Shown: positions 34,549-42,944, numbered from the stretch's first letter. The stretch is DNA of 64,000 nt from Paenibacillus sp. FSL H3-0469 (GCF_038051945.1 NZ_CP150302.1:4898001-4962000); one strand, 5' to 3'. Translations and numbers: made by a program. Notes: generated by a model from the letters alone, not told the origin.

Positions 34549-36012
34549 ATGAGTAAATATGATGTGATTGTTGTTGGAGCCGGTCCGGCTGGAATATTCG
34601 CCTGTTATGAATTAACGCTGAAGGCCCCTGAGCTGAAGGTGCTGCTGGTGGACAAGGGACATGATATCTACCGCCGCAACTGCCCGATTCTGGAGGAGAA
34701 AATCAAGCTCTGTCCGCCCGCCTCCGGCCGCAAGGAATTCGCCGGTTGTCTGCCGGCCTGCTCCATTACTGCGGGCTTCGGCGGTGCTGGGGCGTACAGT
34801 GACGGCAAATTCAACATTACGACCGAATTCGGCGGCTGGATGACGGATTATCTGCCTCCTTCCAAGGTGATGGAGCTGATTGAATATGTAGATGGAATCA
34901 ACCTGGAGCACGGGGCAACCCCGGTCATTACCGATCCGACCACGGAGAGCATTCGCGGTATTGAGCAGCGGGGATATGCCGCCGGGTTGAAGCTGTTGCG
35001 GGCGCAGGTCCGCCACCTCGGAACCGAGCAGAACCTGGAGATTCTGAAATCGATCTATGAATATCTGCGGACACGCATTGATATGTTATACAAGACAGAA
35101 GTAGAAGATATCGTTACCGTCAAAGAGAACGGAACGCACCGCATTACAGGCATTACACTGAAGAATGGGGAGAGTCATGAAGCGGGTCTGGTGATGATTG
35201 CTCCGGGACGGGACGGCTCGGCCTGGCTGACAGAGGTACTGAAGAAACGCAGGCTCAAAATGTACAATAACCAGGTCGATGTCGGGGTGCGTGTAGAGAC
35301 CTCGGATGTGGTGATGAGGGAGATCAATGAGCATCTGTACGAGGGCAAATTCATCTTCAATACCTCCGTGGGTACACGCGTCCGCACCTTCTGCAGCAAT
35401 CCCTCGGGGCATGTGGTGGTAGAGAATCACAGCGGGGCGATGGCTGCAAACGGGCACTCCTATAAGGACCCTGCATTAGGCTCGAAGAATACCAACTTTG
35501 CGCTGCTAGTCTCCCATACCTTCACTGAGCCGTTCGATAAGCCGAACGAATATGCCCGGGAGATCTGCAAGCGGGCGAATGATCTGTCCGGCGGCGGGGT
35601 CATCGTGCAGAAATACGGGGATATCCTGCGGGGCCGCCGGTCTACAGAGACCCGGATCAAGGAAGGGTTCCTGGAGCCGACGCTGAAGGAAGCGGTGCCC
35701 GGCGATCTGGGTCTGGTGCTGCCGTACATCACAATGAAGAGTCTGATCGAAATGGTGGAAGCCCTGGAAAAGGTAACTCCTGGTATCGCCTCCGAGCATA
35801 CGCTGTTCTATGGCGTGGAAGCGAAATTCTATTCTGCCCGTCCGAAGCTGACGGATGAGTTCGAGACCGAAATCTCCGGCCTCTACTGCGGCGGCGACGG
35901 GGCAGGCATTACCCGCGGACTGGCCCAGGCCGGAGCAGCTGGCGTCTGGATTGCCCGCGGCATGATGGCGAAGAATGCCCAAGAGGTTAGCGTACAACCG
36001 GCAGGAGTATAA
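34549..36012 (+). CDS. FAD-dependent dehydrogenase (COG2509-like)
   Basis: This cytoplasmic flavoprotein has 487 residues. The Rossmann motif IVVGAGPAGIFACYEL is at 6-21, followed by a cysteine-containing loop (NCPILEEKIKLCPPA), the family segment GFGGAGAYSDGKFN, and the FAD-closing region YCGGDGAGITRGLAQAGAAG near the C-terminus. This pattern is of the uncharacterised FAD-dependent dehydrogenase family COG2509. ATG 34549 is chosen because the motif follows at once and GGGAGG and AGAGAAG precede it. Its leader carries a guanine riboswitch, which ties it to purine metabolism, but the substrate is unknown. A terminator lies at 36038. Confidence 0.85.
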   Translation: MSKYDVIVVGAGPAGIFACYELTLKAPELKVLLVDKGHDIYRRNCPILEEKIKLCPPASGRKEFAGCLPACSITAGFGGAGAYSDGKFNITTEFGGWMTDYLPPSKVMELIEYVDGINLEHGATPVITDPTTESIRGIEQRGYAAGLKLLRAQVRHLGTEQNLEILKSIYEYLRTRIDMLYKTEVEDIVTVKENGTHRITGITLKNGESHEAGLVMIAPGRDGSAWLTEVLKKRRLKMYNNQVDVGVRVETSDVVMREINEHLYEGKFIFNTSVGTRVRTFCSNPSGHVVVENHSGAMAANGHSYKDPALGSKNTNFALLVSHTFTEPFDKPNEYAREICKRANDLSGGGVIVQKYGDILRGRRSTETRIKEGFLEPTLKEAVPGDLGLVLPYITMKSLIEMVEALEKVTPGIASEHTLFYGVEAKFYSARPKLTDEFETEISGLYCGGDGAGITRGLAQAGAAGVWIARGMMAKNAQEVSVQPAGV

Positions 36013-36037
36013 TCCTGGGCGGGAAGACGCCGGAAGG

Positions 36038-36075
36038 ACAGCCGTACCCTCAGATGCTGGGGGCGGCTGTTTTTT
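36038..36075 (+). terminator. Terminator of the FAD dehydrogenase gene
   Basis: ACAGCCG (36038-36044) pairs with CGGCTGT (36064-36070), an inner CCCTCA/CTGGGG segment extends the stem, and six T residues follow. Confidence 0.88.
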
Positions 36076-36287
36076 AAGTATGCTTAAAACCCAATGGCAA
36101 TTGGCTGGTAGAGCGGAGCACGGACCGAATGTATGTGCGGCCGGAAGTCCATAACTTCTCTGGAGTCGCGGCAAACCCCTAACAGAAAAAATATAAGTCC
36201 AATCTATAGAGTAGTGGTTTCCTTAATTTAACTCTGCTGATATAATGTTAGAATACATAACATGATAGAGTGGAGTGAACGTGCAGA

Positions 36288-37805
36288 ATGGGAATTCGCC
36301 GGAGCAAGGCCGCTATCGTTATTATTTTGCTGCTGGGTGTGGGGATGTATGGGTTATGGATAGAGATGTACTGGGTACATAAGGTTGTCTATCTGCTGCT
36401 GATGGCAGCACTTGCCGGGCTTGCGCTGGATATCCGCCGGGGCGGAGTGGCCGGAGCCGGGCAACTGGCAGAAGCCCGGAGCAAGGTGGAGCTGCTGGGC
36501 AATGAAATTGTCGTCACCACGGACCGGCTGCATGGTGCTCTGGAGGAGATTACCCGTCATACCGAAGGACTTCAGCAGACAGCGGACTATTCACATGCCT
36601 ATGAGGTGGAGCTGCAGACCCGGAGCAATGAGGCGAAGGCCAATATTGAGGGTGCTTTTGCCAGAATGGGCGGAGTTGCAGCGGTTACCGGACAGATTGG
36701 AGAGCTGACTGGGCGGCTGAGTGCGGCGATGCAGGCAGCACGTACAGGGATGGCGGGGATGGTGGATTCCCTGAAGAATACTGATGAGGTCATGGAGGAA
36801 TTGCAGGAGCAGAGCGGAGACATGCTGAGCAAATTCACCATGTTAAGCGGACATATTGCGCTGGTGGAGGAGATGAACGCCCTGATCGTAGGCATCGGCA
36901 ATGAGACCTCGCTGCTGGCGCTGAATGCCTCGATTGAAGCTGCGCGGGCCGGAGAAGCGGGCCGGGGGTTCGCTGTGGTCGCAGGCCGGATCAGGCAGCT
37001 GGCCGATCAGAGCCGGGATTCCGTGGAGCGCTCTACGGCGGTGCTGCTGGATCTCAATCATGGAGTACGGCAGGTGCTGGAGTCAGTCACGAAGGAGCAG
37101 ACAGCGGTTGCGCATGGCGTGAATGAAGTGGCGAAGGTGAAGCAGCGCCTGGGGGATATCTCGGCCCGGGTGGAGGAAGTTGGGATCATCGTTACGGAGT
37201 CAGCGGCTGCGGCCGAGCGGCAGAGCAGGCTGATCGAAGAGGTGACCGGCGAGCTGAGCGGTGCAGTGGGGATTGTTAATGAGACCATTGCAGGCGTAGA
37301 CCTGACCCTGGAGCAGGTAACCCGACAGCGGACTCAGATCGGGCAACTTAATGGGATTAGCGCAAGTCTACTGCTGGAATCTCAGACCCTGCAGCAGTCG
37401 GTGAACGGCATTGCCGGACGCGAAGTCATTGAGCTGGGCCAATATTCGGCGCGGCTTGAGGAAATGCAGGCGGTGCTGGAGGAGATAGCAGCCAAGCAGG
37501 AGATGTGTGCAGCGGATGCGGACATCCATGGCAGAGTTCTTACAGCCTGCAAGCATAAGGTGCCGGATGTGCAGGCCATCTGGTCCAACCGGACAGATGG
37601 CACCTTCATCTACTCCGAGCCTGCGGCCGGGCTGCTGAATGCGAAACGCCGTGACTGGTGGAATGGAGCGATGGCGGAAGGGCAGTACGTCTCGCAGCCG
37701 TATGTCTCAGCCATTACCAAGCGTTCCTGCATCACCCTCTCCAGAGCAATTACGAACAGCGACGGGGAAATTGTGGGTGTGGTGGGGATTGATCTGGCAG
37801 TCTAG
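36288..37805 (+). CDS. Chemoreceptor-like protein with C-terminal sensor domain
   Basis: This 505-residue protein has two closely spaced N-terminal hydrophobic helices (about 8-48) with no room for an external ligand domain. The methyl-accepting signalling coiled coil follows, with the conserved tip ETSLLALNASIEAARAGEAG (about 206-225). After it comes a C-terminal module of about 80 residues, ending in ITNSDGEIVGVVGIDLAV, that resembles the last part of a PDC/Cache sensor domain. So the input module is cytoplasmic and downstream of the signalling helix, the reverse of the usual receptor. GTGGAG lies upstream of the ATG. The ligand is unknown. Confidence 0.85.
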   Translation: MGIRRSKAAIVIILLLGVGMYGLWIEMYWVHKVVYLLLMAALAGLALDIRRGGVAGAGQLAEARSKVELLGNEIVVTTDRLHGALEEITRHTEGLQQTADYSHAYEVELQTRSNEAKANIEGAFARMGGVAAVTGQIGELTGRLSAAMQAARTGMAGMVDSLKNTDEVMEELQEQSGDMLSKFTMLSGHIALVEEMNALIVGIGNETSLLALNASIEAARAGEAGRGFAVVAGRIRQLADQSRDSVERSTAVLLDLNHGVRQVLESVTKEQTAVAHGVNEVAKVKQRLGDISARVEEVGIIVTESAAAAERQSRLIEEVTGELSGAVGIVNETIAGVDLTLEQVTRQRTQIGQLNGISASLLLESQTLQQSVNGIAGREVIELGQYSARLEEMQAVLEEIAAKQEMCAADADIHGRVLTACKHKVPDVQAIWSNRTDGTFIYSEPAAGLLNAKRRDWWNGAMAEGQYVSQPYVSAITKRSCITLSRAITNSDGEIVGVVGIDLAV

Positions 37806-37901
37806 AGCAGTGAATAGTGGGCGCAAACGGCGCAGGCGCAGTAAGGGAAGATAGCACGGTGAGAAAACTCAGCCTATCGCGGCAGCTCTGAATGAATTAC
37901 A

Positions 37902-37952
37902 ACATCATAGACTGCCGCTATGATGTTGAACTAACGTTCCCTGTTAGTTCAA
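37902..37952. repeat. Two adjacent perfect hairpins
   Basis: ACATCATAG/CTATGATGT (37902-37926) and TTGAACTAAC/GTTAGTTCAA (37926-37952) abut in the 37806-37972 gap between convergent genes. The second has loop GTTCCCT. A diverged relative of it (AACTAGCG, TTTCC, CGTTAGCTT) occurs at 38517-38538. They may serve as bidirectional terminators or belong to a repeat family. Confidence 0.55.
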
Positions 37953-37972
37953 TAAACAGTTCATCAAAATTA

Positions 37973-38326
37973 TCACTTCACTCGTTCGGAAATATTTTTA
38001 CTTATTTCTTCAGGATTTTCAACACCGATGATCAACTTTGATATTTTGAACTTACCAACTTTAAAGCTATTCAAATCTAAATGAAGAGTATCATGCTCAT
38101 TTTCAAAAAAGTGTAGTTGATAACCACCGTTTGATCTAAATAACCCGTTTCGCATTCCTCCTAATAAAGCACCATATAGTTTAAAAGCATTTGGTATCGG
38201 TCTACCAGTTGTTATTCCTGTGATTGAAGAGTATGGAATTTGCAACCCTTTATCTAATTTTAAAAAGGGAGAGTTTCCAAAGTCGATATTTACGTAGGTT
38301 TCCATTAGTTGAATTTTACGTTCCAT
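37973..38326 (-). CDS. Unknown small protein, possibly bacterial PH-like
   Basis: This is a 117-residue protein without signal peptide or membrane helix. Its sequence alternates short beta-type segments (TYVNIDFGNSPFLKL, GLQIPYSSITGITTG, GYQLHFFENEHDTLHL) and ends in a helix (NPEEISKNISERVK), a layout reminiscent of a bacterial PH domain. I do not recognise a named family. GGGGGA precedes the ATG with normal spacing. The gene is clearly richer in A and T than its neighbours, which suggests recent acquisition. Neighbouring genes give no hint of function. Confidence 0.65.
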   Translation of the reverse strand: MERKIQLMETYVNIDFGNSPFLKLDKGLQIPYSSITGITTGRPIPNAFKLYGALLGGMRNGLFRSNGGYQLHFFENEHDTLHLDLNSFKVGKFKISKLIIGVENPEEISKNISERVK

Positions 38327-38436
38327 ATTTTGATTCCCCCATTTTCAAATAATCCATTTATTTCATAACTCATAATTACATATAATACCACGAACACCTC
38401 TTTTCTTCATAAAGGTCTTAACTACTCTTTAGTTGA

Positions 38437-38470
38437 ATGGCGACGGATTCTAAAGCTGATCCGTCGCCAT
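38437..38470. terminator. 12-bp perfect hairpin
   Basis: ATGGCGACGGAT (38437-38448) pairs perfectly with ATCCGTCGCCAT (38459-38470) around a 10-nt loop, in the 38327-38708 gap between the two small minus-strand genes. It probably ends the upstream small-gene transcript. No clear T-run follows on either strand. Confidence 0.55.
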
Positions 38471-38516
38471 ATCTAGTTTCCTTCTAGAGAGAGGTTTTAG
38501 TCTGACTGCTGTATTA

Positions 38517-38538
38517 AACTAGCGTTTCCCGTTAGCTT
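38517..38538. repeat. Second copy of the AACTAACG-type hairpin
   Basis: AACTAGCG, TTTCC and CGTTAGCTT form an imperfect hairpin with the same design as 37926-37952 (AACTAAC, GTTCCCT, GTTAGTT). The two copies flank the AT-rich gene at 37973-38326. Confidence 0.5.
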
Positions 38539-38708
38539 CACCAATTTTAGTTTTGAACAAATTCAGCAGATACAATGGTTTTGTTCCAATCCACATGTAT
38601 TGTGTATGAGCCAGGCTCCAATTTCGAAAACGTCTTTATACTGATTGTTGCACAGCCCGAAGAAAAGGTGCACCAGTTCTTTTGAGGGGCTGTTATAGCC
38701 CCTATAGA

Positions 38709-38801
38709 TTACTTTCGTTTGGTACGGCCAATTAAGCCGCCGACTATCCAAAAGATCAAAATGCCAACAAAGGCAAATACAATCCAAAAAGCTATACGCA
38801 C
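38709..38801 (-). CDS. 30-residue single-pass membrane peptide
   Basis: This minus-strand frame starts at GTG 38801 with AAAGGAG nine bases upstream. It encodes one hydrophobic helix (AFWIVFAFVGILIFWIVGG) followed by a basic tail (RTKRK). The layout, a short helix with a positive C-terminal end, is that of small membrane peptides in Gram-positive bacteria. I recognise no family. A hairpin AGGGGCT/AGCCCCT (38685-38703) follows its stop codon. The strong ribosome binding site and clean composition argue that it is real. Confidence 0.55.
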   Translation of the reverse strand: MRIAFWIVFAFVGILIFWIVGGLIGRTKRK

Positions 38802-38939
38802 AAGCTATCACTCCTTTAAAGAAACCATACGATAATAGTTAATTTTCCGCAATAGAAGGGCTTTTATACCCGGGGAACAGACATGCCCGGTTTGGAAATC
38901 CAATAGGATTACCTCAACTATTAGAGGCGGCTGCGCGGA

Positions 38940-38968
38940 TTGCTATAACCATTATCCCATCTTATAAT
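38940..38968 (+). promoter_or_regulatory. SigA-type promoter of lytS
   Basis: TTGCTA (38940-38945) and TATAAT (38963-38968) with a 17-bp spacer place the start of transcription near 38975, about 26 bp before the chosen GTG start. Confidence 0.65.
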
Positions 38969-39000
38969 GGACCGATAGCTTGTCCTATGGAGGCGTGAGT

Positions 39001-40662
39001 GTGCAATATAATTTGAGTATTCTGCTGCAATTATTTGAGCGGGCAGCGCTGCTGCTGATGTGTCTGTTCGTGCTGAGCCGGGTGCCGCGGTTCAAGGAGA
39101 TTTTTGCCAAAGGGGTTCATGCCCCTCAGGAGCTGGCGATTGTCACGGTCATCTTCAGCCTGTTCGCCATCTTCGGAACCTACAGCGGGATTAATGTGGA
39201 AGGGTCTCTGGTCAATGTGCGGATTATCGCCATCATCGCTGGCGGAATCCTGTTCGGCCCTTGGGTCGGGCTGATTACCGGGATCCTCTCGGGCGTACAC
39301 CGCTTCCTGATCGATATCGGCGGGGTTACCTCGCTCCCATGTCTGATTACCAGCATTACAGCGGGTGTGGTATCCGGGATCATCTACCGGCGCACTTCGC
39401 CTGAACGGCGCTGGATCGCTGCCATTGCTGCCGGAATGGCCTGCGAGGCATTGACGATGCTGCTGATTCTGGTGATGGCTGATCCCCATTCGCTGGGGGT
39501 GGATATCGTGTCCAAGATTGCTTTTCCGATGATAATGGGGCAGATCTGTGCCGGGCTGATCGTTACGCTTGTGCAGAGTGTAGAAGGGGAGAAGGAACGG
39601 ATTGCCGCGAAGCAGTCCAAGCTGGCGCTGGATATTGCCAATAAGACGCTTCCGTATTTCCGCAGTATTAATCCCGAATCGCTGCGTACCATCTGCGGAA
39701 TCATCCAGAAGGATATCGGGGCGGATGCGGTGGCCATTACCGATACCAGAGTCATTCTGGCCTACGTGGGTGTCGGGGAAGAATATTATGCCGAAGCTAA
39801 TGAGATTATCAGTGAGGAGACGAAGCAGACCCTGAGCAGCGGGGAGATTACCATCCGTGACGACGATACCGAGTACATGAACCGGGACATCCGATCGCTG
39901 ATCATTATTCCGCTGAAAGAGAAGGGGGAGGTGACGGGATCACTCAAGATCTACTATACCCACGCGCATAAAATCACCTATTCCCTCCAGGCTATGGCTG
40001 TTGGGCTATCCCAGATCATCTCCACACTGATGGAGGTGTCACGGGTTGAGGGGATCAAGGAGATGGCTAACAAGGCCGAGCTGAAGGCACTGCAGACCAG
40101 CATCAACCCCCATTTTCTGTTCAATGCACTGAATGCGATTATCTCCTCGATCCGGATCGACCCGGACAAGGCGCGTGAGCTGATCGTCAATCTGTCGGGG
40201 TATATGCGGTATAATCTGGAGCTGACCGATGAGTCCATAGATATCCGGCGTGAGCTGCAGCAGGTACAGCATTATGTGGAGATTGAGAAGGCCCGCTTCG
40301 GCAGCCGCCTGAGCGTACTGTACGATATAGATGAGGTGGCGGTACGCATTCCGAGTCTGGTCATTCAGCCGCTGGTGGAGAATGCGATTATCCACGGGAT
40401 TTTGAAGGGGAAAGGGAACGGAACTGTAGAGATCTCGGTCAAGGACCACGGAGACAGCGTAAGGGTGCGAATTGCCGATACCGGAGCGGGGATCAGTGAA
40501 GAGACGATTGCGAAGGTCTATAGCGGAAGCATGGAAGGCAACAAAATCGGCCTCAACAACGTACACCAGCGCATCAAGCTGATCTATGGCACGGGTCTGA
40601 CCATCCGGCGGCTGGCTAAGGGGACGGAAATCTATTTTGATGTGATAAAGGAGCAGCGATGA
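39001..40662 (+). CDS. LytS/YpdA-type sensor histidine kinase
   Basis: This is a membrane sensor kinase of 553 residues. The N-terminal 5TM-LYT domain has several helices (about 1-190), a GAF-like domain spans about 215-350, and the HisKA-type region has NPHFLFNALNAIISS with phospho-acceptor His371, followed by the ATPase domain (QPLVENAIIHGI, IADTGAGIS). GTG 39001 is preferred because GGAGG ends seven bases upstream; TTG 38980 is in frame but covers that site. It overlaps the response regulator gene by four bases. Kinases of this type (LytS, YpdA, BtsS) sense extracellular pyruvate or cell-envelope state. The neighbouring transporter favours the nutrient-sensing subgroup. Confidence 0.9.
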   Translation: MQYNLSILLQLFERAALLLMCLFVLSRVPRFKEIFAKGVHAPQELAIVTVIFSLFAIFGTYSGINVEGSLVNVRIIAIIAGGILFGPWVGLITGILSGVHRFLIDIGGVTSLPCLITSITAGVVSGIIYRRTSPERRWIAAIAAGMACEALTMLLILVMADPHSLGVDIVSKIAFPMIMGQICAGLIVTLVQSVEGEKERIAAKQSKLALDIANKTLPYFRSINPESLRTICGIIQKDIGADAVAITDTRVILAYVGVGEEYYAEANEIISEETKQTLSSGEITIRDDDTEYMNRDIRSLIIIPLKEKGEVTGSLKIYYTHAHKITYSLQAMAVGLSQIISTLMEVSRVEGIKEMANKAELKALQTSINPHFLFNALNAIISSIRIDPDKARELIVNLSGYMRYNLELTDESIDIRRELQQVQHYVEIEKARFGSRLSVLYDIDEVAVRIPSLVIQPLVENAIIHGILKGKGNGTVEISVKDHGDSVRVRIADTGAGISEETIAKVYSGSMEGNKIGLNNVHQRIKLIYGTGLTIRRLAKGTEIYFDVIKEQR

Positions 40663-41390
40663 GAGCGATCATTGTCGAGGATGAAGTGCTGGCAAGACAG
40701 GAGCTTACGTATCTGATTCAGACCCACAGCCGGATCAGGATTGCGGCGGAATTCGAGGACGGACTGGATGCGCTGAAGTACCTGCAGACGGATACGGTGG
40801 ATGTGATTTTCCTGGATATCAATATCCCTTCGATTGACGGGGTGCTGCTGGCCCATAATATCAGCCGGTTCGCGGTCAAGCCGTATATTGTGTTCATTAC
40901 AGCCTATAAGGAGCATGCCGCCGAGGCGTTCGAGATTGAAGCGTTCGACTATATTCTGAAGCCTTACAGCGAGACGCGGATCAGAGCGATGCTGCAGAAG
41001 CTGGAGGGTGCCATCGCGGCCGGGAGCCGCCAGGGGGAAGAGGGACCGGTGAAGCTGGGCAGCGATAAGGTCAATCTGTGGAAAAATGAAAAGATTATCG
41101 TCATCGATGCAGACGAGATCTATTATGCTTCGGCGCAGGAGAAAACAACGAGTGTGATCACCAAAGGGGAGGAATACAGCATGGCCCTAAGTATCAGTGA
41201 ATTCCATACCCGTCTGCCGCAGGAGCAGTTCTTCCGCTGCCACCGCTCCTATCTGGTCAATCTGTCCAAAATCAAGGAAATCATCCCCTGGTTCAACAAT
41301 ACCTATCTGCTCCGGCTGCGTGATTTGAACGCCGAGGTGCCAGTCAGCCGCAGTAAGGTGAAGGAATTCAGGCAGATTATGCGTCTCTAA
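40659..41390 (+). CDS. LytR/YpdB-type response regulator
   Basis: This 243-residue response regulator pairs an N-terminal receiver domain, with acidic residues at VEDE and the phospho-acceptor Asp53 in VIFLDINIPS, with a C-terminal LytTR DNA-binding domain (about 140-240, FFRCHRSYLVNLSKIKEI). LytTR domains bind direct repeats of about ten bases. Such a repeat lies immediately downstream of this gene, ahead of the transporter gene at 41522. Translation is coupled to the kinase gene through an ATGA overlap. Confidence 0.93.
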   Translation: MRAIIVEDEVLARQELTYLIQTHSRIRIAAEFEDGLDALKYLQTDTVDVIFLDINIPSIDGVLLAHNISRFAVKPYIVFITAYKEHAAEAFEIEAFDYILKPYSETRIRAMLQKLEGAIAAGSRQGEEGPVKLGSDKVNLWKNEKIIVIDADEIYYASAQEKTTSVITKGEEYSMALSISEFHTRLPQEQFFRCHRSYLVNLSKIKEIIPWFNNTYLLRLRDLNAEVPVSRSKVKEFRQIMRL

Positions 41391-41391
41391 C

Positions 41392-41422
41392 GGCAGTTCA
41401 TTCCCCGTAAGTGTCATCTCAT
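41392..41422 (+). promoter_or_regulatory. LytTR-type direct repeat, YpdB-like
   Basis: GGCAGTTCAT (41392-41401) and GTCATCTCAT (41413-41422) form a direct repeat with an 11-bp spacer. From memory, the E. coli YpdB operator at yhjX is GGCATTTCAT repeated with an 11-bp spacer; the two sites here match it at 9 and 8 of 10 positions. A TACAAT -10 lies at 41455-41460, and no good -35 is present, as expected for an activated promoter. Confidence 0.75.
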
Positions 41423-41521
41423 TCCGGATTTCTCTCAGGAGGAGCTCCTTTCGCTACAATGAAGAGGCCAAGTAAGCCTTGAAGCGACTTCAGCGACTTC
41501 AGAGAGAAAGAGGGAATTCTG

Positions 41522-42781
41522 ATGATAACGGATACAGCCAGTAAACGGTGGCTCATCGTACTAGGTACAGTAATTATGCAAATGGGACTCGGTACCATCT
41601 ACACCTGGAGCCTGTTCAATGCACATCTTGTCAGTACATTTGGTTTTGAGCTTAGCTCAGTTTCGATAACGTTTTCTATTACCAGCTTTGCCTTGGCCTT
41701 CGCCACACTGTTCGCAGGCAAGCTGCAGGACCGGTTCGGTCTCCGCAGACTGACCGCAGCTTCCGGTATCCTGCTGGGGCTTGGGCTGATTCTAAGCTCG
41801 CAGGCCAGTTCCCTGCCGATGTTCTACCTGCTGGCTGGCGTAGTAGTCGGGTATGCGGACGGAACGGCGTATATTACTTCGCTGTCCAATCTGATGAAGT
41901 GGTTCCCGAAGAATAAGGGGCTGATCTCCGGGGTGTCCGTGGGTGCTTACGGAACGGGCAGTCTGATCTTCAAATATATCAACGGCGGCCTGATTGAATC
42001 GGCGGGGGTGTCGAATGCTTTTCTATACTGGGGCCTTATAGTCATGATGATGATCCTCATCGGCTCGCTGCTGATCCGGGAGGCTCCGGTGGCTGCGCCT
42101 GCTGTAGCTGCTGCGGGAAACCGGACATCGTCCGCTTCCGGGGCGGCTCTGCTGCCCAAGGATTATACTGTGAAAGAAATGCTCCGCACGAAGGAAGCAT
42201 ACCTGCTGTTCGTAATCTTCTTCACCGCCTGCATGAGCGGTCTCTACCTGATCGGTATCGTGAAGGATATCGGTGTGCAACTGGCGGGGATGGATGTGGC
42301 GACGGCGGCGAACGCTGTGGCGATGATCGCTATTTTCAACACGGCTGGACGCCTAATTCTTGGCGCATTATCCGACCGGGTAAGCCGGACCAAGCTGATT
42401 AGTATCACGCTGGCGGTAACGGCTGTGGCGATGTTTACACTAAGCTATGCCGCGCTGAGCTATGGCCTGTTCTTCGCCTGTGTGGCGGCCATCGCCTTCT
42501 GCTTCGGCGGCAACATTACCGTCTTCCCGGCGATTGTCAGTGACTTCTTCGGCTTGAAGAATCACAGCAAGAACTACGGCATCATCTATCAGGGCTTCGG
42601 GATCGGCGCGCTGTCCGGTTCGTTCATCGCCGCCTTCCTCGGCGGGTTCAAGCCCACTTTTAACATCATCGGTCTGCTGTGCATTGTGGCTTGCATCCTG
42701 GCGGTTTCGCTGAAGCCTCCGGTAGCCAGAGCAGCCTCAGCCAAGGGGATGAGCCTGAAGCCTTCACGGCATACGGCTTAA
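41522..42781 (+). CDS. OFA-family MFS transporter (YhjX-like)
   Basis: This is a 12-helix major facilitator of the oxalate/formate antiporter family, 419 residues. The family start MQMGLGTIYTWSLFN and the motif FAGKLQDRFGLRR between helices 2 and 3 are visible, as is the second-half motif GRLILGALSDRVSRTKL. E. coli YhjX, a pyruvate transporter controlled by YpdA/YpdB, belongs to the same family. Here it lies directly after a LytS/LytR pair and a matching operator, so pyruvate or a related monocarboxylate is the best guess for the substrate. AAGAGGGAA precedes the ATG. Confidence 0.88.
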   Translation: MITDTASKRWLIVLGTVIMQMGLGTIYTWSLFNAHLVSTFGFELSSVSITFSITSFALAFATLFAGKLQDRFGLRRLTAASGILLGLGLILSSQASSLPMFYLLAGVVVGYADGTAYITSLSNLMKWFPKNKGLISGVSVGAYGTGSLIFKYINGGLIESAGVSNAFLYWGLIVMMMILIGSLLIREAPVAAPAVAAAGNRTSSASGAALLPKDYTVKEMLRTKEAYLLFVIFFTACMSGLYLIGIVKDIGVQLAGMDVATAANAVAMIAIFNTAGRLILGALSDRVSRTKLISITLAVTAVAMFTLSYAALSYGLFFACVAAIAFCFGGNITVFPAIVSDFFGLKNHSKNYGIIYQGFGIGALSGSFIAAFLGGFKPTFNIIGLLCIVACILAVSLKPPVARAASAKGMSLKPSRHTA

Positions 42782-42805
42782 CCATATATCGGCTTACGTC
42801 GGCTT

Positions 42806-42881
42806 AGAGTAGTATAGACAGATAAGAGTACCATAGAAAAATTAGAGTACCATAGACAAACAAGAGTACTACAGACAAAGA
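42806..42881 (+). repeat. Four tandem 19-bp units
   Basis: Four 19-bp units beginning AGAGTA at 42806, 42825, 42844 and 42863 follow the transporter stop codon. Units two and three are closest (AGAGTACCATAGAnAAA). A terminator follows at 42902, so the array is probably 3' UTR. Confidence 0.8.
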
Positions 42882-42901
42882 GAATAGTTCGGAGAAGATG
42901 A

Positions 42902-42944
42902 GATGTCCTCCGCCCGCGTGAGCGGGTGGGGGATGTCTTTTTTT
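42902..42944 (+). terminator. Terminator of the OFA transporter gene
   Basis: A 16-base stem, with wobble pairs, runs from GATGTCC (42902) to GGATGTC (42937) around loop GTGA, followed by seven T residues. Confidence 0.9.

Noticed and set aside
36250..36275. SigD-like promoter (GCTGATAT) ahead of the chemoreceptor gene
   Set aside because: No TAAA lies at the right distance upstream. A weak TATAAT in the same place explains it equally well.
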